Origin: Rhodobacterales bacterium
GTDB lineage: Bacteria > Pseudomonadota > Alphaproteobacteria > Rhodobacterales > Rhodobacteraceae
Assembly (NCBI GenBank): GCA_002747035.1
Contig: PDRZ01000032.1
Span: 1-43,836 of the forward strand
Direction of reading: 5' to 3'
DNA length: 43,836 bases
Made by a program: the position numbers and the translations under genes. How positions within the stretch are numbered: position 1 is the first letter of the stretch; each line of letters opens with the position of its first letter. Below are positions 36,726 through 43,836 of the stretch, in pieces. A model generated the notes under the pieces. It searched no databases, was not told the origin of the DNA, and saw only the letters and a program-made list of their open reading frames with translations.

Positions 36726-37102
36726 AATTCGCCCATTTTCCGGGCATTGCCTTCGTAGACGGAATTAAAAAACGCAAACCGCCGCCTGATTACTCCGCCA
36801 CCAACTATCGGGCATCGCTCCCCGAAGTTCACGATAAAGTAGTCAGGACCTTTCGATCCGGAGGAAACGTATCCGGGCGCGGAAGGAGTATTACCAAACC
36901 CAAAGGCGCTTTTGAAACTTCTACGCCTCTCCAACGCCAGAAATGCGTATTGCGACTTGGTTTTCCCTGCAGCATCTTCTCGGGTTATTTCCATCGCAGC
37001 ACATAACAGATCGGGCGGGGACAAATTAAAAGTCAACTTCGGCCACAAAAGAGAGCTTACGAGACACCCTTTACACCCCACTTGATGAATATCAAAGCCC
37101 AC
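36722..37102 (-). CDS. doubtful hypothetical protein, 126 residues
   Basis: This minus-strand open frame ends four bases inside the 3' end of pheA and occupies most of the 436-bp gap before the RTX gene. The product has no recognised domain, signal peptide or membrane segment. The C-terminus reads RRRFAFFNSVYEGNARKMGE. No convincing ribosome binding site is seen. It may be a degraded gene or chance. Confidence 0.2.
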   Translation of the reverse strand: MGFDIHQVGCKGCLVSSLLWPKLTFNLSPPDLLCAAMEITREDAAGKTKSQYAFLALERRRSFKSAFGFGNTPSAPGYVSSGSKGPDYFIVNFGERCPIVGGGVIRRRFAFFNSVYEGNARKMGEF

Positions 37103-37161
37103 TCATAGGATACGCGATAGAATCACCGTATTGAGAAATTGTATCAAATGGAGAATACATT

Positions 37162-40100
37162 ATGACTCAGATCGGCACACCGACAGTCGGTGACGATAGC
37201 ATTACCATCACCGCACCTGGTTTTCATTCAGTGGATGGACTTGCGGGCGACGATCTTCTGATCGTGGACTACAGCGGACTGGCAACAGATGTTGTCCAGT
37301 ACAACGCCAGCGGCGGCTGGTTCAGTATTACAGATGATTTTTTCAGCGAGGTCAGCCATTACGGCTTTGAGCGTTTCAACATTACGACCGGTTCTGGCGA
37401 CGATCAACTTTACGGGCGTGATTCCAATGATCGTCTGAATGGTGGCAGTGGTGACGATATTCTGCACAGCGGGCTGGGATCAGATACAATTATCGGTGGA
37501 TGGGGACAGGACAGGTGGGTTGCAGATTACCACTCGGTCAACGGGCCCGTGAATCTCACCCTCAAAAACGATGGCACGTGGACAGTGGTCTCAGCCACCA
37601 ATACGCGCCTGATCAATGTTGAGCAAATCACGCTAACCACCGGAAACGGCGACGACAATATCGACACTTCGGCCTTTTCAGGTAACGACATAATCAACAC
37701 CGGGCAGGGCGATGATACCGTCAACGCCGGTGAAGGCAGGGATTCGATCCATGGCGGCGGTGGCGAAGACCTTCTGATTATGGATTGGTCAGGTGTCACC
37801 AACTCCAACCACGATATTGGGCGGGTTAATATTGGCTCTAGCTGGATGCGATACACCCGAACGCATAGCATTGATTCGCACAATGATCAGCTCGATTATT
37901 ATGGGTTTGAACGTTTCGATCTGACCGGTGGCGCGGGACGGGACAGCCTTTATGGGGCGGATCTCGACGATACGCTTGTCGGAAACGGCGGGAACGACGT
38001 GTTGTTCGGTGGTCAGGGGGACGATGTGATTGATGGCGGCGCGGGGGTCGACCGTTGGGTTACAGACACCACTAATGTGTTGACCGCAGTCACGGTTGAC
38101 CTTGTCGCTCAAACCACCAGTTATGGGGCAACTATCAGTGGGATCGAAGCCCTGACCTACACCGGCGGGATTGATCGCGACACTGTGATCGCCCGAGGCG
38201 GAACCTTTAACGACTCCATCAATACCGGGGACAATGACGACACTGTTGTTTCCGGGCGCGGCAGGGACAGCATAAATGGGGGCGGCGACACCGACACACT
38301 GATCATGGATTGGTCGGCAGCGGAAATTGGGCGCGACATAAGCCTCTCCTCAATCGGCTCAGGCTGGCACCGCTTTAATGCTGGGCCGGGTTACCGACTG
38401 GATTATTACAGTTTCGAACAATTCGGCCTCACAGGCGGAGAAGGCAACGATTCCCTGCGCGGTGGCGAGCTTGATGATACGCTTGTCGGGAATGGCGGCA
38501 ACGATACGCTGAATGGCGGAGCAGGTTTGGATACCATTCGAGGCGGTACGGGTAACGACACCTGGATCGTCGACACCACGGCACGCTCCGCCGTCACATC
38601 GGTTAACCTGAACGCCAACTACACAAACACCGGGGCGTCTTTCACCAGCATCGAACAGATTCAATACACCGGCGGTACTTCGGTTGACTATGTGACCGCG
38701 CGGGCCGGGGTCTATGACGACGTAATTAATACCGGCGATGGCAACGACCGCGTAACCACAGGTCGTGGGCGTGATGTGGCCAATGGCGGCAACGGCACGG
38801 ACACCTTGGTGATGGATTGGTCTGGCATGGTGCCGTCTGCTCCCGGCGCAAACGACATCGTCTTCTCGAACCAGGGCTCTAATTGGAACCGTTTTGCAAC
38901 GCTTGATGGCGATCAACTCGACTTTTACGGTTTCGAACGGTTCAATCTCACCGGAGCCGGAGGCAACGACAACCTTCAAGGCGGCAATGATTTTGACACG
39001 CTGATCGGGAACGGAGGTAACGACACACTCCACAGCGGCATGGGCGGCGGCGTGGCTGATGGTGGATCGGGGACCGATTTGTGGCAGGCCAATCTATCCA
39101 ACCGTGGCGCACGGCTGTTCTTTAATGCGGCTGAAAGCCAATCAACCTCCCAACTGACCAATGTTGGGCTGGATGTGCGCAACATCGAGCAGGTCAATCT
39201 GACCACCGCGTGGGGGGCAGATCGGATCGACATGTCTGGTTACGCTCTAAACGATACCATCTACACCAATGACGGTGATGACTGGATTGCATCTGGTCTG
39301 GGCTTTGATAACGTCAATGGCGGGAATGGAACGGATCTCCTGTACCTTGATTATTCCGGGCTTTCCAGCGCGATCACCACGGTCTACGCAGGCTATTCCT
39401 GGAATCGCTATGGTGATTTGGACGGCACTTCTTCGGTGGATTATTACAGCATTGAGAGGTTCAGCATCCGTGGGGGCAGCGCAGATGACTATCTGGAAGG
39501 GGGCGCGCTTAGTGACACGCTGATCGGCAACGATGGGGACGATGTCCTTGATGGCGGTGCAGGAAACGACCGTATTTTCGGCAACGCGGGCAATGATACC
39601 TTCATCGCAAACTACGCAAGCGAATTGGGGAATCTGACGATCACCACAAATGCTTGGGGGTCCGGCAGCGTCACCGGCGTTGGCACCAAATTCTATGGTA
39701 TCGAGAATATCATGGTCACGACCGGTTCCGGAGCCGACACGATCAACCTGAGCGCACGCACTGGCGATGATACCGTTTCAAGTGGCTCGGGCGACGATTA
39801 TGTTGCCATGGGGACGGGCCTCTTCGAAAGTGCGGATGGCGGTTCCGGATTTGACACACTGCAGGCATCTGCAGCGCTTGCCCAGGGTGGCGTGCAGATG
39901 AGCTATGCAGGCTATAGTTGGTACGTCCTGTCGGACAATAGCAATAGCTACGAGCTGAGATATACCGGCTTCGAGCGGTTCGACCTGACAGGCAGTGCCT
40001 ACAATGACCGCCTGACCGGGACCAATAATGACGATACACTGTCAGGTGGAGCTGGGATCGACATTCTGGAAGGTGGTGTCGGTGACGATCTGCTGACCGG

Positions 40101-40401
40101 AGGCGCGGATATGGACATGTTCCTGTTCTCCACCCCCGGCAATAGTGGTGAAGACACAATCACCGACTTCGGTACGAGCGATTTCCTTCGGATTTCCGGT
40201 GAAACCCTGGATAGCTCCATTACGGTTGGCGGGGGAGCCGCCTTGGGTGAAGGTGAAATCCAGATCTGGAACACTGGCGGTAACACCCGAGTCTTCATCG
40301 GGACCGATTCCACGGCAGGGTATGATCTTTCCATCTGGCTCGAGGGCACTTACGGCACTAGCGATTTCAACGTGGTGGGTAGCGACATCTTTTTTGTCTG
40401 A
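37162..40401 (+). CDS. RTX-type calcium-binding secreted protein with six large repeats
   Basis: The 1079-residue acidic protein has no signal peptide and is dominated by glycine/aspartate nonapeptides (GGSGDD, GNGGNDTLNGGAGLD). A Y-x-FERF-like landmark recurs at about 67, 247, 416, 589, 762 and 935, which divides it into six supermodules of about 173 residues. Each has an INTGxGDD block, a DWSG/DYSG block, a tryptophan strand, then FERF, then DDTLxGNGGND. The C-terminus (MDMFLFSTPGNSGEDTITDF to DIFFV) looks like a type I secretion signal region. No protease, lipase or other catalytic domain is visible, so a surface, adhesive or matrix role is inferred. No secretion genes are in the window. 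GGAG precedes the ATG. Confidence 0.88.
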   Translation: MTQIGTPTVGDDSITITAPGFHSVDGLAGDDLLIVDYSGLATDVVQYNASGGWFSITDDFFSEVSHYGFERFNITTGSGDDQLYGRDSNDRLNGGSGDDILHSGLGSDTIIGGWGQDRWVADYHSVNGPVNLTLKNDGTWTVVSATNTRLINVEQITLTTGNGDDNIDTSAFSGNDIINTGQGDDTVNAGEGRDSIHGGGGEDLLIMDWSGVTNSNHDIGRVNIGSSWMRYTRTHSIDSHNDQLDYYGFERFDLTGGAGRDSLYGADLDDTLVGNGGNDVLFGGQGDDVIDGGAGVDRWVTDTTNVLTAVTVDLVAQTTSYGATISGIEALTYTGGIDRDTVIARGGTFNDSINTGDNDDTVVSGRGRDSINGGGDTDTLIMDWSAAEIGRDISLSSIGSGWHRFNAGPGYRLDYYSFEQFGLTGGEGNDSLRGGELDDTLVGNGGNDTLNGGAGLDTIRGGTGNDTWIVDTTARSAVTSVNLNANYTNTGASFTSIEQIQYTGGTSVDYVTARAGVYDDVINTGDGNDRVTTGRGRDVANGGNGTDTLVMDWSGMVPSAPGANDIVFSNQGSNWNRFATLDGDQLDFYGFERFNLTGAGGNDNLQGGNDFDTLIGNGGNDTLHSGMGGGVADGGSGTDLWQANLSNRGARLFFNAAESQSTSQLTNVGLDVRNIEQVNLTTAWGADRIDMSGYALNDTIYTNDGDDWIASGLGFDNVNGGNGTDLLYLDYSGLSSAITTVYAGYSWNRYGDLDGTSSVDYYSIERFSIRGGSADDYLEGGALSDTLIGNDGDDVLDGGAGNDRIFGNAGNDTFIANYASELGNLTITTNAWGSGSVTGVGTKFYGIENIMVTTGSGADTINLSARTGDDTVSSGSGDDYVAMGTGLFESADGGSGFDTLQASAALAQGGVQMSYAGYSWYVLSDNSNSYELRYTGFERFDLTGSAYNDRLTGTNNDDTLSGGAGIDILEGGVGDDLLTGGADMDMFLFSTPGNSGEDTITDFGTSDFLRISGETLDSSITVGGGAALGEGEIQIWNTGGNTRVFIGTDSTAGYDLSIWLEGTYGTSDFNVVGSDIFFV

Positions 40402-40437
40402 TTGACCATCCAAACACCGCTTAGCGGCAGGAACTCT

Positions 40438-40470
40438 AACACCCGGACCCCAAGGGCCCGGGTGTTTTTT
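40438..40470 (+). terminator. rho-independent terminator after the RTX gene
   Basis: AACACCCGG / CCGGGTGTT stem with a short GC-rich interior is followed by TTTT. It lies 36 bases beyond the RTX stop codon. Confidence 0.85.
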
Positions 40471-40578
40471 CAACGCCTCGAAAGACTTCGTCAAAGATAT
40501 TCTTCCAAACCGAAGAATGCTGGAAAACCATTCATCTTCGCTGCACCCCTTGCCAAGATCCACCGACCACGACTTGGG

Positions 40579-40671
40579 GTCATCGACGATCCAATCATCG
40601 CGGACTCGGTCCTCGATCAACTTTCCCACAACCGGCACCACATCAAGCTGAAAGGTCGCTCGAGACGAATG
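40579..40671 (+). pseudogene. remnant of IS21-family helper ATPase IstB (C-terminus)
   Basis: The 31 codons from VIDDPIIADSVLDQL through HNRHHIKLKGRSRR resemble the C-terminal end of IstB proteins (typically GDPTIADAILDRLVHN and IELKGES). No start, Walker motifs or remaining body are present. The frame then runs directly into IS110-derived DNA that is read in another frame, so this is a truncated relic. Confidence 0.5.
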
Positions 40672-40672
40672 A

Positions 40673-40876
40673 AGGATCCCCGGGATCGGCGAGCCAACCG
40701 CCGCTGCAATCCTGATCGAATGCCCCGAGATCGGAACGCTCCGGCGCAAGCATATCGCCAGCCTTGCAGGCCTCGCCCCGATGACCCGGCAATCGGGCCA
40801 ATGGCGCGGCCAGGCCTTCATCCAGGGCGGGCGAAAATTCCTGCGCGATGCGCTCGAGCGGCAATGTGACGGATGA
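40673..40876 (+). pseudogene. remnant of IS110-family transposase (C-terminus)
   Basis: Translated in the frame starting IPGIGEPTAAAIL, this gives the IS110/IS116/IS902 C-terminal domain: CPEIGTLRRKHIASLAGLAP, MTRQSGQWRGQAFIQGGRK, then FLRDAL, and ends in TGA at 40874. The N-terminal RuvC-like catalytic part is missing, and a stop in this frame lies immediately upstream at 40670-40672. It is therefore a non-functional fragment joined to an IstB relic. Confidence 0.7.
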
Positions 40877-40944
40877 AATGTGAATGGAGTACATCGCCAA
40901 CCAGACCCCGCCGGAGCCCGACGACAACTTTGATGTGACGTGAA

Positions 40945-41066
40945 GTCCGCCGAATGGCGGACCGATCCGGCTTCGAGCCGTAACCCGAAGCCACCGGCTT
41001 GTAGCCGGTGGAGTATTCACGGGATTCCCAAAACGTCTCCTGTTTGATTCAAGATCAAAAACGGGA
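40945..41066. repeat. cluster of four hairpins in about 120 bp
   Basis: Four inverted repeats follow one another: GTCCGCC-GAAT-GGCGGAC (40945-40962), CGGCT-TCG-AGCCG (40968-40980), CCACCGGCT-TGT-AGCCGGTGG (40991-41011), and CTCC-x2-TTTGAT-x5-ATCAAA-x3-GGGAG (about 41037-41066). No coding sequence fits here. Such strings of small-loop hairpins occur at ends of IS200/IS605 elements and in REP-like elements. The origin here is not certain. Confidence 0.6.
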
Positions 41067-41098
41067 GGTAATCTTGAGCAGACGGACTTTGACAGACA

Positions 41099-41178
41099 GG
41101 CAGGACGCGCGAAACACATAAATGTCGCGCTGCCTTCGCCCTTTTCCCCGTTTCAGGCTAAAGGTCAAACGCTTTAGG
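41099..41178 (-). repeat. dispersed repeat, copy B
   Basis: Reverse complement matches 16010-16088 over about 79 bp with a dozen or so differences, including the fully conserved core GCGCGACATTTATGTGTTTC and the CCTGCC end. The two copies are in opposite orientation 25 kb apart. Confidence 0.85.
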
Positions 41179-41494
41179 GATCAAAACCCACTCCCGTCAG
41201 CTATATAAGGTTTCTGATTGGCCCGGCGGTTACCCAAGCGAAAGAACTTGTTGACCCGTTCACATTGCGTGATGCAGCGCAGCACTCACAGGTCAGCACG
41301 ACGGATCAGTACGTTCGCGACTGATCAGGGTCGGCCAATCGCGTAACTCAAATGCGCCGCACTGGAACAAACGAGTAACACACTGAGCAACGCCTGAGTA
41401 ACGGACCATCTGGTTTTGTCGAACACTCACAACAAAACGCTCTGGACAACCTACCGGAATCACGCGATAAAGCCGATCTTTAACCACCACCGGC
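41179..41494. other. 316-bp stretch without a gene, upstream of tRNA-Cys
   Basis: Short open frames on both strands lack ribosome binding sites and recognisable motifs. The tRNA-Cys promoter must lie within this region, but I could not fix -35/-10 elements. Confidence 0.5.
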
Positions 41495-41568
41495 GGCGAG
41501 TTGGCGGAGTGGTGACGCAGCGGATTGCAAATCCGTGTACACCGGTTCGATTCCGGTACTCGCCTCCA
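41495..41568 (+). tRNA. tRNA-Cys (GCA)
   Basis: A complete 74-base cloverleaf is visible: acceptor GGCGAGT / ACTCGCC, D-arm GCGG...CGCA, anticodon loop TTGCAAA with stem GCGGA/TCCGT, and T-arm CCGGTTCGATTCCGG. The discriminator base is U, an identity element of tRNA-Cys, followed by encoded CCA. Phage-type genes begin shortly downstream, so its 3' end may be an integration site. Confidence 0.96.
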
Positions 41569-41635
41569 ATCTTTTCAATGACTTGGCGTCACCTGCCCCC
41601 CTTGGGGTATCAAACGGGGTATCACTGTAGCGGCT

Positions 41636-41676
41636 GACTAGCTTTGGCAGAAAACCGGACTAGCTTTGGCAGAAAA
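41636..41676. repeat. two direct repeats of 19 bp
   Basis: GACTAGCTTTGGCAGAAAA occurs at 41636-41654 and 41658-41676, spaced by CCG (22-bp period). They lie between tRNA-Cys and the methylase gene. They could be binding sites of a recombinase or replication protein of the adjacent element. Confidence 0.8.
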
Positions 41677-41728
41677 ATTTTTCACCGACTTGGATTTCTG
41701 ACACCTGTCACGCCGCCAGCCACGACGC

Positions 41729-42562
41729 TCATTTCAGCCCCGCGTGGCAAAATTTGAAGTTCGAAATCAGAAGCTCTGCCCGCGCACCACGGCTGCCGAC
41801 GTCTTTCGCAACGGTATATGTCGTGGAAACCGGCGTCATCTCGAAGGCCGCAAACCGTTCGCGGATCGGCTCAACGTCATTGATCGACATGAGGAACCGC
41901 CCCTTGATCCGGCCCAGTTGATCGGCCAGAGCGTCAAACGATTCAGGGTCGAACATCTCTTTGCCGTAATCCTTCTCACACCCCCAATAGGGCGGATCGA
42001 GATAGAACAGGGTGCCCACCCCGTCATAACGCCGAATGAACTCGGCAAAATCCAGACACTCTATTACCACGCCAGCGAGCCGGGTGTGCAAATCCTCCAA
42101 CATCGGTTCCAACGTGGTGAGATTAAACCGCCCCGGCCGATCCTTGGAGACCCCGAAATTCTGTCCTGAAATCTTGCCGCCGAAAGCGGTGCGCTGCAGG
42201 TACAAAAAGCGCGCTGCGCGCTGCAGATCGGTCAGTGTGGTCGGATCAACTTGCGTCAGCCGCTCAAATTCCGCGCGGGTCGTGATCTGGAAGCGCAACA
42301 CCTCCAGAAACTGCGGATAGTGCTGCTGCAGGATTCTGAACAAGTTGCTGACATCCCGGCCATAGTCGTTGATCACCTCAGCCCGTGGACGCATCGAGCG
42401 GCGCAGAAATATGCCGCCCATCCCGACGAACGGTTCAGCATAGGTGGTGTGGAACGTTGCATCCAAAACAGCTGTGATCCGCTTCGCCAAATTGCGTTTT
42501 CCACCCAAATAGGGCGCAACAGGTTGGACCGGATCAGCGGCAGTAAGTTTGTTTTTCTTCAT
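41729..42562 (-). CDS. DNA adenine methylase (D12 class, phage-type)
   Basis: The 277-residue product is a Dam-like N6-adenine methyltransferase. It has PYLGGKRNLAKRI at the N-terminus, the SAM motif FVGMGG (45-50), VINDYGRDVSNLFRIL, and the catalytic DPPY (189-192, FYLDPPYWGCEKDYG). It lacks a clear ribosome binding site, and its ATG overlaps the stop of a small upstream frame (ATGA), which suggests coupled translation. Solitary enzymes of this type are usually carried by phages or integrated elements to mimic or evade host modification. No restriction gene is visible. Confidence 0.9.
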   Translation of the reverse strand: MKKNKLTAADPVQPVAPYLGGKRNLAKRITAVLDATFHTTYAEPFVGMGGIFLRRSMRPRAEVINDYGRDVSNLFRILQQHYPQFLEVLRFQITTRAEFERLTQVDPTTLTDLQRAARFLYLQRTAFGGKISGQNFGVSKDRPGRFNLTTLEPMLEDLHTRLAGVVIECLDFAEFIRRYDGVGTLFYLDPPYWGCEKDYGKEMFDPESFDALADQLGRIKGRFLMSINDVEPIRERFAAFEMTPVSTTYTVAKDVGSRGARAELLISNFKFCHAGLK

Positions 42563-42687
42563 GGTTTGTTAACTCGAATCGCCGTTCCTGTATTTCCCTG
42601 ATCAGGGTCGGGAGCGGCCATAAGCTTAAGCTGGTCGGCGGGGTTGAGTGTCAGAGTTTGGCCCCGTGTCGGGGGGTGGTGGTACAC
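42559..42687 (-). CDS. possible small protein, 42 residues, coupled to the methylase
   Basis: A GTG start preceded by GGGAGG at good spacing opens a frame of 42 codons that reads RGQTLTLNPADQLKLMAAPD near its middle and ends by overlapping the methylase ATG (ATGA). The composition is protein-like and the overlap would explain the missing ribosome binding site of the methylase. No family is recognised. It may be only a leader peptide. Confidence 0.35.
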   Translation of the reverse strand: MYHHPPTRGQTLTLNPADQLKLMAAPDPDQGNTGTAIRVNKP

Positions 42688-42745
42688 CCCTGGCCTCCCA
42701 CTGGAGGCGGTTTGGAACTGGCCTGGTCAGCCAGCCCCGTTCTCG

Positions 42746-43546
42746 TCAGGCGGTCATTGGGATCTGTGTCCCGTAAGCTGTACGAATATAGTTGAACAGC
42801 ACCGCCAGAAGGCTGGCATTGGCCGGTGTGGACCAGTCATGGCCTTCGACGCCGAGGGCGAAATCCATTGCGCCCGCCAGGCCATTGCCCGCAACGCTAT
42901 GGCCCAGGAGAAAATCAGTCACACCTGAGCTGGGCATGGTTACGATGGTTTGTCGATCAAACGGCCCGCCATTGAGAGAGATGCCGGTTTCCGACGCACC
43001 GTCGCTCACCGCGACAATCAAAACCCAGCCACCACCATAAACCTGTTTGGCGTATTGCGCGCCACCCGGCAGGGTGCCAGTCCTGTTGACCACGCGGTTC
43101 TCGCCAGCGTCGTTTTGGGCAACAATGCTGGCTGTATCTGGTGTGACCGCCGAGTGGTCGCCAAGAATAGACTGGAACAAGTCGCCAACAACCACATCTG
43201 CCCGACACACCGTCGCGACGGTGTGAGGACCAGCCCAGTTAAACCCGGCCGCGCTCTGCATAAAGCGGTTCTGGGCGACGTCAAACAGGGCGGTCTTACG
43301 GCCCAGATCGGCGTCGTAGTCCAGAACAGGCGCGCGCCCGACGGTGTTCTGGGTGAAGGGGTCTGCATCATTGGCGTGGTTCCTGACGCTGACGATTTCG
43401 GCAGCGGCCTCGGTCACGTATGCCGGGTGCATGCTGACCAGCTTGCTGACACCCGGCAGGGCGGCCAGCGTTGACAGGTCCGCGAATTGTTGGGCAAGGT
43501 TTGCTGCCGGGCCGGTCAGCGCTCGATTGGATTTCAGATAAGCCAT
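42746..43546 (-). CDS. LamG/concanavalin-like protein, probably of phage origin
   Basis: The product of about 266 residues begins MAYLKSNRALTGPAANLAQQ. Its C-terminal half resembles LamG-like domains: GWVLIVAVSDGASETGISLNG, then DFLLGHSVAGNGLAGAMDFALG, and NASLLAVLFNYIRTAYG near the end, where such domains finish with a helix and YG. An in-frame start at 43597 adds 17 residues. Proteins of this kind occur as tail or head decoration components in phages. It lies on the same strand as the methylase and a truncated gene upstream. Family assignment is by pattern only. Confidence 0.6.
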   Translation of the reverse strand: MAYLKSNRALTGPAANLAQQFADLSTLAALPGVSKLVSMHPAYVTEAAAEIVSVRNHANDADPFTQNTVGRAPVLDYDADLGRKTALFDVAQNRFMQSAAGFNWAGPHTVATVCRADVVVGDLFQSILGDHSAVTPDTASIVAQNDAGENRVVNRTGTLPGGAQYAKQVYGGGWVLIVAVSDGASETGISLNGGPFDRQTIVTMPSSGVTDFLLGHSVAGNGLAGAMDFALGVEGHDWSTPANASLLAVLFNYIRTAYGTQIPMTA

Positions 43547-43560
43547 AATAATGTGTCCTC

Positions 43561-43737
43561 TCAGGCTGGAATGTGACGGTTGAATGCGCAAAGCCATTGG
43601 TCGAGCTGGTCGGCCGAAAAACAGCCCGTCTCGCGGCCAACCATCTTAATGTTGCCGACGCACCCGCTGGTGGTCGGGGTGTAGGGGTCGAGCACGCCGT
43701 CTGGCTGGGCGACGCCACGGGCGGCATAGCCAACGCG
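43561..43737 (-). pseudogene. 3' fragment of a gene cut by an IS6-family element
   Basis: A frame of about 58 codons ends at 43561 and reads RVGYAARGVAQPDGVLDPYT, then TTSGCVGNIKMVGRETGCFS and QLDQWLCAFNRHIP. Upstream it meets a putative IS terminal repeat at about 43738, beyond which the frame closes with TAA. No start with a ribosome binding site is present within the fragment. It is best read as the end of a phage gene whose 5' part lies on the other side of the insertion, outside the window. Confidence 0.5.
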
Positions 43738-43836
43738 GGGTCCGTTGCATTAACTGCCTGACCACCGCAAGTTCCTTGGGTTAGTAATGATGGGGGGCCT
43801 ATGGCGCAGCGCAAGAATCCGTTCAAGCGGCATCGT
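43738..43836 (+). mobile_element. left end of an IS6-family insertion sequence
   Basis: GGGTCCGTTGCATT at 43738-43751 resembles IS6-family terminal repeats such as GGCTCTGTTGCAAA. About 50 bases inside, a transposase-like reading frame begins. The element continues beyond the right edge, so its right repeat and target duplication cannot be seen. Confidence 0.6.
43801..43836 (+). CDS. IS6-family transposase, N-terminal fragment (cut by window edge)
   Basis: ATG at 43801 follows a GGGGGG ribosome binding site and encodes MAQRKNPFKRHR up to the edge. This is very like the start of alphaproteobacterial IS6-family transposases (NPFKRHRFP type). Only twelve residues are available, so the call rests on this short match together with the terminal repeat. 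Confidence 0.6.
   Translation, partial: MAQRKNPFKRHR

Noticed and set aside
37162-40401. Tandem DNA repeats or a CRISPR-like array
   Set aside because: The periodicity is at the protein level (RTX nonapeptides and supermodules) with diverged codons. There are no identical repeats with regular unique spacers. No CRISPR array was seen anywhere in the window.
43368-43826. A 152-codon minus-strand frame at the right edge
   Set aside because: It crosses the putative IS end and overlaps the LamG-like gene in another frame. The alternative frame ending at 43561 has better protein character.

Overview
The window looks like a chromosomal segment of a marine Rhodobacterales (Roseobacter-group) alphaproteobacterium. 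The main reasons are the high-GC codon use, the ccoNOQP-ccoGHIS / FnrL / hemN arrangement, a membrane-anchored cytochrome c divergent from pheA, and short dispersed palindromic repeats. No species can be named from sequence alone.

Left end (1-2990, genes on the minus strand): part of the transcription/ribosome locus, nusG-rplK-rplA, with a terminator after rplA and what is probably the rplJ leader at the window edge. secE, normally next to nusG, is not there. A small unknown gene and two sets of 11-bp tandem repeats occupy that place.

2994-15974: a quinone-oxidoreductase-like gene is divergent from a long co-directional catabolic cluster. The cluster encodes an acyl-CoA ligase, two acyl-CoA dehydrogenases, two SDRs, a MaoC hydratase, a thiolase, a nitronate-monooxygenase-like protein, a histidine phosphatase, an APH-type kinase, a hotdog thioesterase and an MDR reductase. 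Most genes overlap or nearly touch. The set can activate an acid to its CoA ester and run a complete beta-oxidation round. The kinase and the paired dehydrogenases hint at a 4-hydroxy- or keto-acid, or a branched or cyclic acid, as substrate.

16322-29343: a D-Ala-D-Ala carboxypeptidase with a SPOR-like tail, then the cbb3 oxidase system: ccoGHIS for assembly and copper loading, and ccoNOQP for the structural subunits. These are followed by a universal stress protein, the fnrL regulator and hemN. Four FNR-type boxes (TTGAT-N4-ATCAA class) lie upstream of ccoG, ccoN, usp and fnrL/hemN, so this is a compact low-oxygen regulon next to its own regulator.

29350-36725: a Yej-type peptide ABC transporter operon, a membrane-anchored c-type cytochrome and prephenate dehydratase.

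36726-43836: an accessory region. It holds a 1079-residue RTX-type protein built from six roughly 173-residue supermodules, fused remnants of IS21 (IstB) and IS110 transposition genes, a cluster of DNA hairpins, a second copy of a dispersed repeat, tRNA-Cys, and then phage-type genes (D12-class adenine methylase and a LamG-like protein). At the right edge an IS6-family element appears to cut through a phage gene. tRNA-Cys is a plausible attachment site, but no integrase is visible.
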